The notes below the pieces were generated by a model. That model saw only the letters and a list, made by a program, of their open reading frames with translations. It was not told the DNA's origin and did no database searches. DNA of 33,746 nt from Myxococcota bacterium. Lineage in GTDB: Bacteria > Myxococcota_A > UBA9160 > UBA6930. Of this stretch, positions 15,208 to 22,285 are shown one piece after another; the first letter of the stretch is position 1, and each line of letters begins with the position of its first letter. The position numbers were made by a program, and so were the translations under genes. Where the stretch lies: NCBI GenBank assembly GCA_030065975.1, contig JASJCN010000012.1, positions 1-33,746 of the forward strand, written 5' to 3'.

Positions 15208-16512
15208 ATGCGCATCGGTTCCGTCTCGATCTCCCTGCTGATAGCTACCGCGCTCACGCTGGTGGGCAACGCCCTGCTCTCGACCCTCGCGGCCGTGCGC
15301 CTGGCCGACGCCGGCGTGCCCGAGGCCCGCGGCGGCTTGATCCTCGCCTGCTACTTCGCGGGCATCACCCTCGGCACCCAGCTGCTGGTGCCGACGATCC
15401 GCCGGGTGGGCAACGCCCGGGCCTTCGCCGCCGCGACCGGCCTGGCCGTGGCCGCCGCCCTGGCCCATGGGCTGGTTCCGCCGGGGCTCGGCTGGGCGGC
15501 GCTCCGGGGGGTGACCGGCGTGGCCATGGCGGGCGTCTACATGACCCTCGAGTCGTGGCTCAACGCCGACGCCGCCCCCGAGCAGCGCGGCCGCGTGATG
15601 GCGGCCTACCTCGTGGCCCTCTACCTCGGCGGCACCCTGGGCCAGCTGATCCTGCCCGTCTGGCCGAGCACGGGGATCGAGGCCTTCGCCTTCGCGGCCC
15701 TGGCCGTGAGCCTCTCGATGATCCCGGTGGCGCTCACGCGCACCCCCCAGCCCGACCTCGAGCTGGCCGATCCGATCCCGGCCCGCGCGCTGCTTCGCGT
15801 GGCTCCCCTCGGCTGGGGTGCGGCCTGGGTGTCGGGCTTCGTCTCGGCGGTGATCTACGCGAGCATCCCGCTCTCCGAACGCGCCGCCGGCCAGTCGGCC
15901 GAGCAGGTCTCGGCGTTGATGACGGCCTTCGTGCTCGGGGGCTTCGCGGGCCAGTGGCCGATCGGGCGGCTCTCCGATCGCATCGATCGGCGCGGGGTGT
16001 TGATGGGTGTCGCGGCGCTCGTCTCGCTCGGCTGCGCCGCGCTTCCCCTCGCCGCCACGGCGCCGCCGGGCCTGCGCTTCGTGCTGGCGTTCGGGTTCGG
16101 CGCGCTCTCGTTCTCGATCTATCCGCTCTCGGTCGCGCACACCCTCGACCGCGTCGGTGCCGAGCGCGCGCTTCCGGCCGCCTCGGCCACGCTCCTGGCC
16201 TCGGCCGTCGGCGCGGTGGCCGGCCCGGTCGCGGCCTCGTCGGCCACGGCCTGGCTCGGCCCCGCCGCGCTCTACGGTCTCGTCGCGGTCTTCACCACGG
16301 CGCTCGCCCTGTGCGCGCTGTCGCGCTGGATCCGCATCGCGCCCGTCGAGCAGGAGGCGTTCTTGCCGGTGCCGCGCACCACGGCCGTGGCCTACGAGCT
16401 CGACCCGCGGGCCGAGGGCGACGAAGCGGACGCTGCCGCTACAGCCGACTCGACGAGAGACTCTCGTCTGCCTCCTCGGGCAGATCCAGGTGGATACCGC
16501 ACTCCTGCCTGA
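15208..16512 (+). CDS. MFS transporter, YcaD-like
   Basis: A 434-residue inner-membrane protein with about 12 hydrophobic segments in the first 400 residues. ATG 15208 places TM1 ([21 protein letters not shown]) at the extreme N-terminus as usual. Features resembling the YcaD/UMF2 group include [59 protein letters not shown] and the mid-loop motif [13 protein letters not shown]. The substrate is unknown; this group is not the NarK or NasA nitrate transporter group, so I do not assign nitrate uptake despite the nearby operon. The hydrophilic tail after ~residue 400 (acidic, Ala/Asp-rich) is not conserved-looking and overlaps the 3' end of cysH on the opposite strand by 74 bases. The 9-bp tandem repeat lies just upstream. 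Confidence 0.88.
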   Translation: MRIGSVSISLLIATALTLVGNALLSTLAAVRLADAGVPEARGGLILACYFAGITLGTQLLVPTIRRVGNARAFAAATGLAVAAALAHGLVPPGLGWAALRGVTGVAMAGVYMTLESWLNADAAPEQRGRVMAAYLVALYLGGTLGQLILPVWPSTGIEAFAFAALAVSLSMIPVALTRTPQPDLELADPIPARALLRVAPLGWGAAWVSGFVSAVIYASIPLSERAAGQSAEQVSALMTAFVLGGFAGQWPIGRLSDRIDRRGVLMGVAALVSLGCAALPLAATAPPGLRFVLAFGFGALSFSIYPLSVAHTLDRVGAERALPAASATLLASAVGAVAGPVAASSATAWLGPAALYGLVAVFTTALALCALSRWIRIAPVEQEAFLPVPRTTAVAYELDPRAEGDEADAAATADSTRDSRLPPRADPGGYRTPA

Positions 16513-17230
16513 GCCCGCCGAAGCGGCTGTCGCGCTCGTCGCCGTCCTCGAGGGAGACGGGCCGGCTCGAGTGCCAGTCGCCGACGCTCGCATAGCCCTG
16601 ATCGAAGAGCGGGTGGTAGGGCAGGTCGTGCCGGGTCAGATACTCGTGCACGTCGCGTGAGCTCCAGGAGAGCAGCGGCAGCAGCTTCACGCGTCCCTTC
16701 TGCAGGCCCACCCGGGGCAGCGTGCGGCGGTGCTCCGTCTGGTCGGCGCGCAGGCCGGAGAGCCAGGCCCGGGCGCCGAGCCCGCGCAGCGTGCGCTCGA
16801 GGGGCTCGACCTTGCGGATTCGGTGGTAGCGATCGAGGTCGTCGCCGTCGCCTTCCCAGAGCTTCCCGTACAGGGCCTCCATGCGTGCGGGCGAGAGGTC
16901 GGCCTGCGCGACGTGGAGGTTCAGGTCCAGGCGCTCGGTGAGCTCGTCGGCAAAGCGATAGGTCTCCTCGGGCAGGTAGCCCGTGTCCACCCACACGACG
17001 GGCAGCTTCGGGGCCACCCGCGTGGCCAGGTGCAGCATCACGGCGGACTGGATGCCGAAGCTCGTGGTCAGGACGAGCTCGTCGCCGAAGTGGTCGACCG
17101 CGGCGTCGATCAGGCTCTCGGCCGAAGCGTCGTTCAGGGCGTCGAAGCCCGAGAGGTCGGGTCGCGGAAGGGGGGTCAGCGCAGGGGCGGGGTGGCGGGG
17201 CGGAAGGTCGGGGATCCAGGCAACGCTCAC
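16439..17230 (-). CDS. cysH: Phosphoadenylyl-sulfate (PAPS) reductase, thioredoxin type
   Basis: A 263-residue cytoplasmic enzyme of assimilatory sulfate reduction: PAPS plus reduced thioredoxin gives sulfite and PAP. GTG 17230 is chosen because AAGGAG lies 8 bases upstream; an ATG 33 bases earlier has no such site. Motifs: PP-loop [10 protein letters not shown] (~55), [76 protein letters not shown] and the C-terminal catalytic ECGIH. The [4Fe-4S] APS-reductase form has CC before IRKVEPL and a second CxxC; here that spot is YH, so this is the cluster-free PAPS type. It lies 117 bases downstream of a thioredoxin gene, its expected reductant. Its last 74 bases, including the ECGIH codons, overlap the MFS gene tail to tail. 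Confidence 0.93.
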   Translation of the reverse strand: MSVAWIPDLPPRHPAPALTPLPRPDLSGFDALNDASAESLIDAAVDHFGDELVLTTSFGIQSAVMLHLATRVAPKLPVVWVDTGYLPEETYRFADELTERLDLNLHVAQADLSPARMEALYGKLWEGDGDDLDRYHRIRKVEPLERTLRGLGARAWLSGLRADQTEHRRTLPRVGLQKGRVKLLPLLSWSSRDVHEYLTRHDLPYHPLFDQGYASVGDWHSSRPVSLEDGDERDSRFGGLRQECGIHLDLPEEADESLSSSRL

Positions 17231-17347
17231 TTTCGAAGCTCCTTTGGCGCATCCTCTGTGCAATCAGTCGGATGCCGCTCTGGCGGAAACGGTCACGGGG
17301 TCGGGCACGCGCCCGGAGCCGGGTACGCCCCCGACACCCGTTCGGGT

Positions 17348-17677
17348 TCACGCCTTCGAGAGCGCTCTCTCGAGTCGCTCGGCAATCGCCTCGTAGGGCC
17401 TTGCGCCGGCCAGCTGGTCCACCACCTCACCGTCCCGGTAGATCACGAGCGCGGGGATCGAGCGGATGTCGAAGCGACGGGCCAGCTCCGGCTCGTCGTC
17501 CACGTTCACCTTGGCGACGAGGGCGCGGCCCTCGAAGTCCTCGGCGAGACGCGCCACCACGGGTGCCACGCGGCGGCAGGGTGCGCACCAGTCGGCCCAG
17601 AAGTCGACGAGGGTGACACCCTCGCCAGTGGCAGCGTCGAAGCGGTCCTTGCTCAGGGTTCGTACGGCATCGGCCAT
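17348..17677 (-). CDS. Thioredoxin with WCAPC active site
   Basis: A 109-residue thioredoxin. ATG 17677 is chosen since GGAAGGAG lies 7 bases upstream and the family N-terminus follows; the longer frame from 17755 runs through the upstream direct repeats. The fold is complete: VTLVDFWADW, active site W30-C31-A-P-C34, KVNVDDEPELARRFDIRSIPALVIY with cis-Pro P75, and a C-terminal helix. The usual bacterial site is WCGPC; Ala replaces Gly, a change that can alter redox potential and partner choice. There is no signal peptide, so it is cytoplasmic. It precedes cysH on the same strand and probably supplies it with electrons; because CysH is the thioredoxin-dependent type, the pairing is mechanistically coherent. 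Confidence 0.93.
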   Translation of the reverse strand: MADAVRTLSKDRFDAATGEGVTLVDFWADWCAPCRRVAPVVARLAEDFEGRALVAKVNVDDEPELARRFDIRSIPALVIYRDGEVVDQLAGARPYEAIAERLERALSKA

Positions 17678-17696
17678 CGTTCGCTCCTTCCAATAT

Positions 17697-17755
17697 GGGG
17701 GAATCGAGTGGGGGGGAATCGAGTGGGGGATTCGAGTGCATATACATGGATGCAC
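17697..17755. repeat. Three ~14-bp direct repeats and a dyad upstream of the thioredoxin gene
   Basis: Three copies of a G-run followed by GA(A/T)TCGAGTG lie at about 17697-17710, 17711-17725 and 17726-17738. The G-runs differ in length (5, 6 and 5). Next to them is a dyad GTGCAT-8 bases-ATGCAC (17736-17755). Everything lies 20-78 bases upstream of the thioredoxin start codon, where promoter or operator elements are expected. Function is inferred from position. Confidence 0.75.
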
Positions 17756-17783
17756 GCGGGGGCCGCCGGGTTACGGAGCCGGC

Positions 17784-18233
17784 CTAACGAAGGGCGTTGA
17801 GCCGCGAGACGTCCATCCGCCGGGGCGGGGCGGAGGCCAGCGCCTCCCGGACGGCTTCCGGGAGCTGCTCCTGATGGGCCTCGAACACCTCGCGCTCCTC
17901 GAAGCGTACGTGTCGTTCCAGGAGCCGTCCGAAGGCCTGCACCTCCTCGAGGCTCGGCCGGGCCGTGGCCAGGGCGCTTCGCAGGGCCGCGTGATCCTGG
18001 CGGATCCGCTCCGCGGCGTCGCCAGCGCCGAGCGCCTCGAGGGCGGGCAGCAGGTGCGCCTCCTCGAGGGCGAAGTGGGGCTCGAAGTGCCCCGCGATGC
18101 CGTCGCGCACCGCGGCCCAGATCGCCTCGAGCCCCTTCGAGCCGTTGGGGGTCGCTCGCTTGCAGCGCGCCGCGACGATGAGCGCCGTGTGGTGGTCGTC
18201 CGAGATCCCGCGAAGGGCGTCGATCCGCTTCAT
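17784..18233 (-). CDS. Hemerythrin-like (HHE) domain protein
   Basis: A 149-residue cytoplasmic four-helix protein. ATG 18233 overlaps the TGA of the upstream AraC gene (ATGA), so translation is probably coupled. Diiron-type ligands follow the HHE pattern: DDHH (~14), HFEPHFALEEAHLLP (~51), RQDHAAL (~84) and RHVRFEEREVFEAHQ (~110). Family members bind oxygen or nitric oxide or repair iron centres (YtfE/Ric type), but this is a single-domain HHE protein without the Ric N-terminal domain, so no specific role is assigned. The partner AraC regulator probably controls it. The 3' end lies 107 bases before the thioredoxin gene on the same strand, separated by the direct repeats. Confidence 0.85.
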   Translation of the reverse strand: MKRIDALRGISDDHHTALIVAARCKRATPNGSKGLEAIWAAVRDGIAGHFEPHFALEEAHLLPALEALGAGDAAERIRQDHAALRSALATARPSLEEVQAFGRLLERHVRFEEREVFEAHQEQLPEAVREALASAPPRRMDVSRLNALR

Positions 18234-19201
18234 TCCTCCGAGGGTCGCACAGGCGCCTGGGGCGGGTTCGACGAGCGCTTCCCTTGGGATCGACGGAAGC
18301 GGCCGGGCGGCATCCCGACCTCGCGGCTGAAGACCCGCGTGAGGTGCGACTGGTCGCCGAATCCGCAGCACAGCGCAAGCTCGGAGAGCGGCATCCCCGT
18401 GGCCAGGAGCTCGCGCGCCCGCTCCAGGCGAAGCTCCGTGAGGTAGGAATGGGGCGGCCGTCCGGTCGCCTTCTTGAAGCCTCGTGCGAAGTGGAAGGGG
18501 CTCAGTCCGACGGCCTCCGCCAGCGCGCTCAGCGGGACGGGCTCCGACAGGTGGGTCTGCAGGTAGTCGATCGCGATACGCAGCCGGCGCAAATCGAGGC
18601 GCCCCCGGATCGGACGCGGACTCTTCACGGGAAGGGTGGCGTGATTCTCGAGCAGGTGGAGGGCGAGGGCGTGCGCGAGGGTGTCGGCGTACAGCTCGCC
18701 GCCTCCACCCTCGAGGGTCTCGCGCCGGAGTGCCATCAGCCCCGCCGCGAGCGGCGCGTCCTCGAAGCACGCGATCTGATGCAGTCGGACCCGCGCGGGA
18801 TCGGTCCCCGAGACCTGCTCGGCGAGGCGCCCGAGCACGCCCGGGTGGAAGTGCACGTGTCCGGACTGGGTCCGGCCCCGCCAGTGGAACTTGAGCGGAG
18901 CCTCGGCGGGATGGATGCCCATCAGCAGAGGCGGCAGGCCGCCCTCGACCCATCGGCCTTCGACCGCGAGTGCCCGCCATTCGAGCGGGTTGAGCTGGAT
19001 GTGCAGCGAGTCCTCGGTGAGGCCGCCGTCGAGATCGAGCTCGCCGCCCTCGGAGAGCTCGCGTCGCTCGAAGTACTTGAGCAGGAGCGCGCTCCCGGCG
19101 CTCCGGGTGGCGTGGATCGAAGCCGGCGACAGCTCCTCGGTCTGGACCGATGCCTCGGCTTGCACGCGGAGGATTCCGTCCGAATGCAGTTCACCCGACA
19201 T
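18230..19201 (-). CDS. AraC/XylS family transcriptional regulator
   Basis: A 323-residue regulator starting at ATG 19201. The N-terminal ~190 residues include a beta-rich sensor region (LHIQLNPLEWRALAVEGRW, KFHWRGRTQSGHVHFHPG) of the type often seen in small-molecule-sensing AraC proteins. The C-terminal ~100 residues hold two helix-turn-helix units: RLRIAIDYLQTHLSEPVPL with SALAEAVGLSPFHFARGFKK, then LRLERARELLATGMPLSE with LALCCGFGDQSHLTRVFSRE and the MPPGRFRR end. It is divergent from the SDR gene at 19376 and coupled to the hemerythrin-like gene by a 4-base overlap; divergence over a 174-base gap with a direct repeat suggests that it regulates the SDR gene and possibly itself. The effector is unknown. 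Confidence 0.92.
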   Translation of the reverse strand: MSGELHSDGILRVQAEASVQTEELSPASIHATRSAGSALLLKYFERRELSEGGELDLDGGLTEDSLHIQLNPLEWRALAVEGRWVEGGLPPLLMGIHPAEAPLKFHWRGRTQSGHVHFHPGVLGRLAEQVSGTDPARVRLHQIACFEDAPLAAGLMALRRETLEGGGGELYADTLAHALALHLLENHATLPVKSPRPIRGRLDLRRLRIAIDYLQTHLSEPVPLSALAEAVGLSPFHFARGFKKATGRPPHSYLTELRLERARELLATGMPLSELALCCGFGDQSHLTRVFSREVGMPPGRFRRSQGKRSSNPPQAPVRPSEE

Positions 19202-19264
19202 GCTCGAAGCCTAGATCGGCTCACGAGTCCGACAACGCGAGCCGATCCCGGCACTGCGCAAGGA

Positions 19265-19314
19265 CGTCCAAGACCCACCTCGCCTCGTTCCACGCCGCAA
19301 GCCCGTCCAAGACC
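19265..19314. promoter_or_regulatory. Direct repeat, candidate AraC-type operator
   Basis: CGTCCAAGACC occurs twice, at 19265-19275 and 19304-19314, start-to-start distance 39 bases, in the AraC/SDR divergent spacer (19202-19375). AraC-family proteins bind directly repeated half-sites, so these are candidates; the spacing is wider than the roughly 21 bases of araI1-I2. The second copy lies about 61 bases before the SDR start codon. Confidence 0.45.
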
Positions 19315-19375
19315 GGAGCCTGCTCGCCTCCGACACTGATTTGCAGCACGCCGCTCACAGACGAGGAGCCGAACC

Positions 19376-20125
19376 ATGACCAGACTCGAAGGCAAGTGCG
19401 CGATCGTGACCGGAGGTAGTAGCGGGATCGGGCTCGCGACCGCGAGGGAGTTCGTGAACGAGGGAGCCCGCGTCCTGATCACGGGCCGCAACGAGGAGCG
19501 CCTCGTCGACGCGGTCGCCGAGCTCGGTCCGCAGGCGTCCGCGCAGCGCGCCGACGTGAGCTCGCTGGCGGATCTCGAGGGGCTAGCCGAGACCGCGAAG
19601 GATCGGTTGGGCCGCGTCGACGTGCTCTTCGCCAACGCGGGGTCAGGCTACTTCGCGCCGATCGACGCCATCGAGGAGCGGGGCTACGACCAGCAGTTCG
19701 ACGTCAATGTGAAGGGGGTCTTCTTCACGGTGCAGAAGCTCCTGCCCCTGCTCTCCTACGGAGCCAGCGTGATCCTGAACGCCTCGGCCGTCCACGAGAA
19801 GGGAGTGGCCGCGGGATCCGTCTACTTCGCCACCAAGGCCGCCGTCCGATCCTTTGCCCGTTCCCTCGCGGCGGAGCTCGCACCGCGCGGTATCCGCGTC
19901 AATGCGCTCAGCCCCGGGATCGTACGCACCCACTTCGCGAGCGCGCTCGACATGCCCGAGGAGGACTTCGAGGGCTTCATCGAGATGGTGAAAGCCAGCG
20001 CGCCCCTGGGCCGGGAGGGTGAGGCCCGGGAGGTGGCCCGCGGCGCCGTCTTCCTCGCGAGCGACGACTCGTCCTATGTGACGGCGACGGACCTGCTGGT
20101 CGATGGCGGCTTCATGAGCGTCTGA
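19376..20125 (+). CDS. SDR family NAD(P)-dependent oxidoreductase
   Basis: A 249-residue classical short-chain dehydrogenase/reductase with GAGGAG 8 bases before ATG 19376. Cofactor motif TGGSSGIGLA (~12-21); NAG structural motif in LFANAGSGY; catalytic Ser in ILNASAVHE; YFATK with the catalytic Tyr and Lys; and RVNALSPGIVRTHF, which follows the catalytic helix. The residues after strand 2 (TGRNEERL) carry an Arg near the adenosine ribose site, suggesting NADP(H) preference, an inference. The substrate is unknown. Divergent from the AraC regulator, which probably controls it; 10 bases separate its stop from the converging Cys-rich gene. Confidence 0.92.
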   Translation: MTRLEGKCAIVTGGSSGIGLATAREFVNEGARVLITGRNEERLVDAVAELGPQASAQRADVSSLADLEGLAETAKDRLGRVDVLFANAGSGYFAPIDAIEERGYDQQFDVNVKGVFFTVQKLLPLLSYGASVILNASAVHEKGVAAGSVYFATKAAVRSFARSLAAELAPRGIRVNALSPGIVRTHFASALDMPEEDFEGFIEMVKASAPLGREGEAREVARGAVFLASDDSSYVTATDLLVDGGFMSV

Positions 20126-20135
20126 AGAGCCGCCT

Positions 20136-20732
20136 TCAGCAATCCGGCCCGCAGCCGGACGTCGCGCTCGGGCGCGCCCGGCCGAGCCACCACCAGGCGC
20201 CGAGCCCGCCGAGCAGGGCGCCCGCCGCGATGGGAGCCGGCGCGTCGAGCCCGGCCAGCGGCGCGGCGGCCGCGCCCAGCAGGGCGGCGGCGCCGATCGG
20301 AAGTACGCAGCATACGATGAGGCTCGCGAGCAGCCCGACGCCCGCGGCCTTCAGGAGGCGGCGCGTCGGTCGATCGTACGGCGGGCTGCTCTCGGTCGCC
20401 TGGAAGTCTCGGAACACCCCCGCGTCGGGATCGACGCCGTGGATCTCGAGCCGGCGGCGTTCCGGCTCGCGGCCCGCGCGGTGCACGAAGCCGATGCTCC
20501 CGCAGCACTCCTTCTCGAGGGCGACCAGGCGGTCGAGGGCGTCGGCCACGCCGGGGGCGGCGCGCAGCTCGAGCGCGAGTCCGTCGGGGAGGCGCTCGGT
20601 CTCGACCGCGTGGGGAAGGATCGCCGTGCGGATCCAGGCGAGCCGGTCCTCCAGGCCCTCGGGCGGGAGCGTGCAGACCCGGGCCGGGTCCTGACCCGCC
20701 AGCGTGGGAAGCTCTTCGCCCTGCATGGTCAT
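20136..20732 (-). CDS. Cys-rich two-TM protein, possible metal (mercury-type) handling
   Basis: A 198-residue protein; ATG 20732 overlaps the stop of the upstream small membrane protein (ATGA), while ATG 20726 has GAAAGG six bases upstream and may also serve. The N-terminal ~110 residues are soluble, with RVCTLP near 18, LAWIRTAILPHAVETERLPDG and a vicinal Cys pair in EKECCGSIGF. Residues ~125-190 form two hydrophobic segments; the first contains LIVCCVLPIG, a Cys pair in the membrane like MerT or MerF, and the protein ends in SGCGPDC. Paired cysteines before, in and after the membrane suggest soft-metal relay. Together with a divergent MerR-type regulator this fits heavy-metal response, but there is no merA or ATPase, so the metal is unproven. 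I do not recognise a named family. Confidence 0.6.
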   Translation of the reverse strand: MTMQGEELPTLAGQDPARVCTLPPEGLEDRLAWIRTAILPHAVETERLPDGLALELRAAPGVADALDRLVALEKECCGSIGFVHRAGREPERRRLEIHGVDPDAGVFRDFQATESSPPYDRPTRRLLKAAGVGLLASLIVCCVLPIGAAALLGAAAAPLAGLDAPAPIAAGALLGGLGAWWWLGRARPSATSGCGPDC

Positions 20733-20965
20733 CCTTTCCGGGCGCCGGCTTGCGCGCCCTCGAGCCGGCGAAGGCCGCGCCGGGCGGCCACGCCCGCCCA
20801 CAGCGACTCCACCACGAAGAAGGGCCAGGATCCGATGAGGGCGGCATAGCTCGCGGCCCCTATACAGCCGGCGGCGAAGCCGAACGTGAAGCCCACCCCG
20901 CGCTCCTCGAGCGCGTAGCAGAGCATCATCGCCGTGACCGCCACCGTACCGAGCCCTTCGATCAT
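20729..20965 (-). CDS. Small two- or three-TM protein, first gene of the MerR-controlled unit
   Basis: A 78-residue membrane protein. ATG 20965 is chosen because the promoter's -10 box ends at 20972 and the expected transcript start is near 20966, which would make the mRNA essentially leaderless; an earlier GTG at 20992 would lie inside the promoter. Hydrophobic segments: GLGTVAVTAMMLCYAL, VGFTFGFAAGCIGAASYAALIG and SWPFFVVESLWAGVAA, then a basic tail RRGLRRLEGAQAGARKG. It contains two single cysteines in the membrane. No family is recognised; YgaP- or MerT-like roles cannot be supported. Its stop overlaps the start of the Cys-rich gene. Confidence 0.65.
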   Translation of the reverse strand: MIEGLGTVAVTAMMLCYALEERGVGFTFGFAAGCIGAASYAALIGSWPFFVVESLWAGVAARRGLRRLEGAQAGARKG

Positions 20966-20971
20966 GGCGGG

Positions 20972-21002
20972 AGCATACGACCTCGAGTGCACTTGAAGTC
21001 AA
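20972..21002 (-). promoter_or_regulatory. MerR-type promoter with 19-bp spacer and SoxR-like dyad
   Basis: On the minus strand TTGACT (21002-20997) and TATGCT (20977-20972) are separated by exactly 19 bases, the overlong spacing that MerR-family activators need. The spacer holds the dyad ACTTCAAGT-GC-ACTCGAGGT. Its core agrees at 14 of 18 positions with the SoxR box CCTCAAGTTAACTTGAGG. It lies between the divergent regulator gene and the small membrane-protein gene. Confidence 0.75.
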
Positions 21003-21055
21003 GGGGTGCAGCACCGGGCGAGAGCGCGATCCTCACGGGAGCCAGGAGGTGTGCC

Positions 21056-21460
21056 ATGTCGGAGGTTCCCCAGCTGCGCATTGGCGAGGTCGCGAAGCGC
21101 AGCGGGCTCGCCGCGTCGGCCATCCGCTACTACGAGAGCGAGGGCCTGATCCGCAAGCCGGCTCGCCGCAGCGGGCAGCGCGTCTACGACGAGAGCGTGC
21201 TCGACCAGCTGGCCCTGATCGATCTGGCCAAGGGCGCGGGCTTCACCATGGCCGAGATCAAGAAGCTGCTCTCGGGCTTTGCGCGGCGTACGCCTCCGGG
21301 CGAGCGCTGGCGGCAGCTCACCACGGCGAAGCTCGCAGAGCTCGATGCACGGATCGCCGAGGCCGAGCGCATGAAGACCGTGCTGCGCAAGGTGATGCGC
21401 TGCCACTGCCCGACCCTCGACGACTGCAGCCGCGCCCTGCGCAAGGCTCAGCCCGGGTAG
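21056..21460 (+). CDS. MerR family regulator, SoxR-like Cys pattern
   Basis: A 134-residue regulator with AGGAGG six bases before ATG 21056. N-terminal winged helix: LRIGEVAKRSGLAASAIRYYESEGLI (residues 7-32) and RRSGQRVYDESVLDQLALI. Then the long dimerisation helix (~88-112), and a C-terminal cysteine cluster MRCHCPTLDDC: C116, C118 and C124 (CXCX5C). SoxR has CX2CXCX5C holding a [2Fe-2S] cluster; here the first Cys is replaced by Val (113). MerR and ZntR use a Cys near residue 79-82, absent here. The sensor is therefore a three-cysteine site of unclear ligand: metal, metalloid or thiol redox. The adjacent operator is SoxR-like, and the divergent genes encode Cys-containing membrane proteins. 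Confidence 0.9.
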   Translation: MSEVPQLRIGEVAKRSGLAASAIRYYESEGLIRKPARRSGQRVYDESVLDQLALIDLAKGAGFTMAEIKKLLSGFARRTPPGERWRQLTTAKLAELDARIAEAERMKTVLRKVMRCHCPTLDDCSRALRKAQPG

Positions 21461-22263
21461 CGGATCCCGGCCATCAGCTCCTCGTGGCGGCGAGTCAGCT
21501 CGCCGGCCCGCTCCTCGTCGTCCGGCATCAGCGCGAAGAAGCGGCCCTCGCGCAGTGCGTCCACGCCGTGGGCCGCGACATCGGACGCGGACATCCCCTG
21601 GCTGCGCCAGCGCTCGCCGATCTCCTCGGGGAGGTGGCGTGGGCCGCCGAAGCGCTCGGGCCGGGCACGGGCGCCGTCCCAGATGCGGGTGTTCACCAGG
21701 CCCGGACACAGGAGCGTCACGCCGATGCCTTCGGGTGCGAGCTCGCAGCGCAGGCCTTCGGCGATTCCGACCACGGCGTACTTGCTGGCCGCGTAGGCGG
21801 GCGTCAGGCCCTCCGGATGGGTGAGGCCGGCCATCGATCCGGTGACTCCGACGGCGCGAAAGCCCTCCTGCTCGCGCAGGACGGGAACGAAGGCCCGGAT
21901 GGTGTCGATCACCCCGTCGACGTTCACCGAGTACATCCAGCGCAGATTGCTCCGCGGGCCGTCGGCGAAGCCCTGGGCGATGCCGAGCCCCGCGTTCGCC
22001 CACACGACGTGCACGGGCCCGAGCTCCGCTGCCACCCGCGCCGCGGCGGCCTCGATCGAAGCCTCGTCGGAGACGTCGCAGCCGTGGGCGAGGGCGCGGA
22101 CGCCGAGCGAGCGGGCTTCCTCGGCGACGCTCTGCGCGGCGTCCTCCCGGATGTCGAGGACGGCCACGTCCGCGCCCGCTTGCGCCAGGGCGAGCACCAG
22201 CGCCCGCCCGATGCCGTCGCCTCCCCCCGTCATGACCGCCGTGCGTCCGCCCAGATCCTGCAA
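21448..22263 (-). CDS. SDR family oxidoreductase
   Basis: A 271-residue short-chain dehydrogenase. TTG 22263 is chosen because AGGAGG lies 7 bases upstream; a TTG six bases earlier would have only one base of spacing. Motifs: TGGGDGIGRAL (~12-22), DI at the end of strand 2 (VAVLDIRED, an acidic residue that favours NAD), NAG in VWANAGLGIAQ, catalytic Ser in VGVTGSMAG, YAASK with the catalytic Tyr and Lys, and CPGLVNTRIWD. The substrate is unknown. It is followed by the convergent MerR gene, with which it overlaps by 13 bases at the 3' ends. The serine hydrolase gene lies upstream on the same strand, 22 bases away, suggesting an operon. Confidence 0.92.
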   Translation of the reverse strand: MQDLGGRTAVMTGGGDGIGRALVLALAQAGADVAVLDIREDAAQSVAEEARSLGVRALAHGCDVSDEASIEAAAARVAAELGPVHVVWANAGLGIAQGFADGPRSNLRWMYSVNVDGVIDTIRAFVPVLREQEGFRAVGVTGSMAGLTHPEGLTPAYAASKYAVVGIAEGLRCELAPEGIGVTLLCPGLVNTRIWDGARARPERFGGPRHLPEEIGERWRSQGMSASDVAAHGVDALREGRFFALMPDDEERAGELTRRHEELMAGIRYPG

Positions 22264-22285
22264 TCGCAACCCTCCTCTGCGAAAC

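Noticed and set aside
15208-16512. MFS protein as a nitrate/nitrite transporter
   Set aside because: It lacks the nitrate signature motifs of NarK-type carriers and resembles the YcaD group; proximity to the nitrate operon is not enough.
20966-20992. GTG 20992 as start of the small membrane protein
   Set aside because: It lies between the -35 and -10 boxes of the 19-bp-spaced promoter, so it could not be in that transcript.
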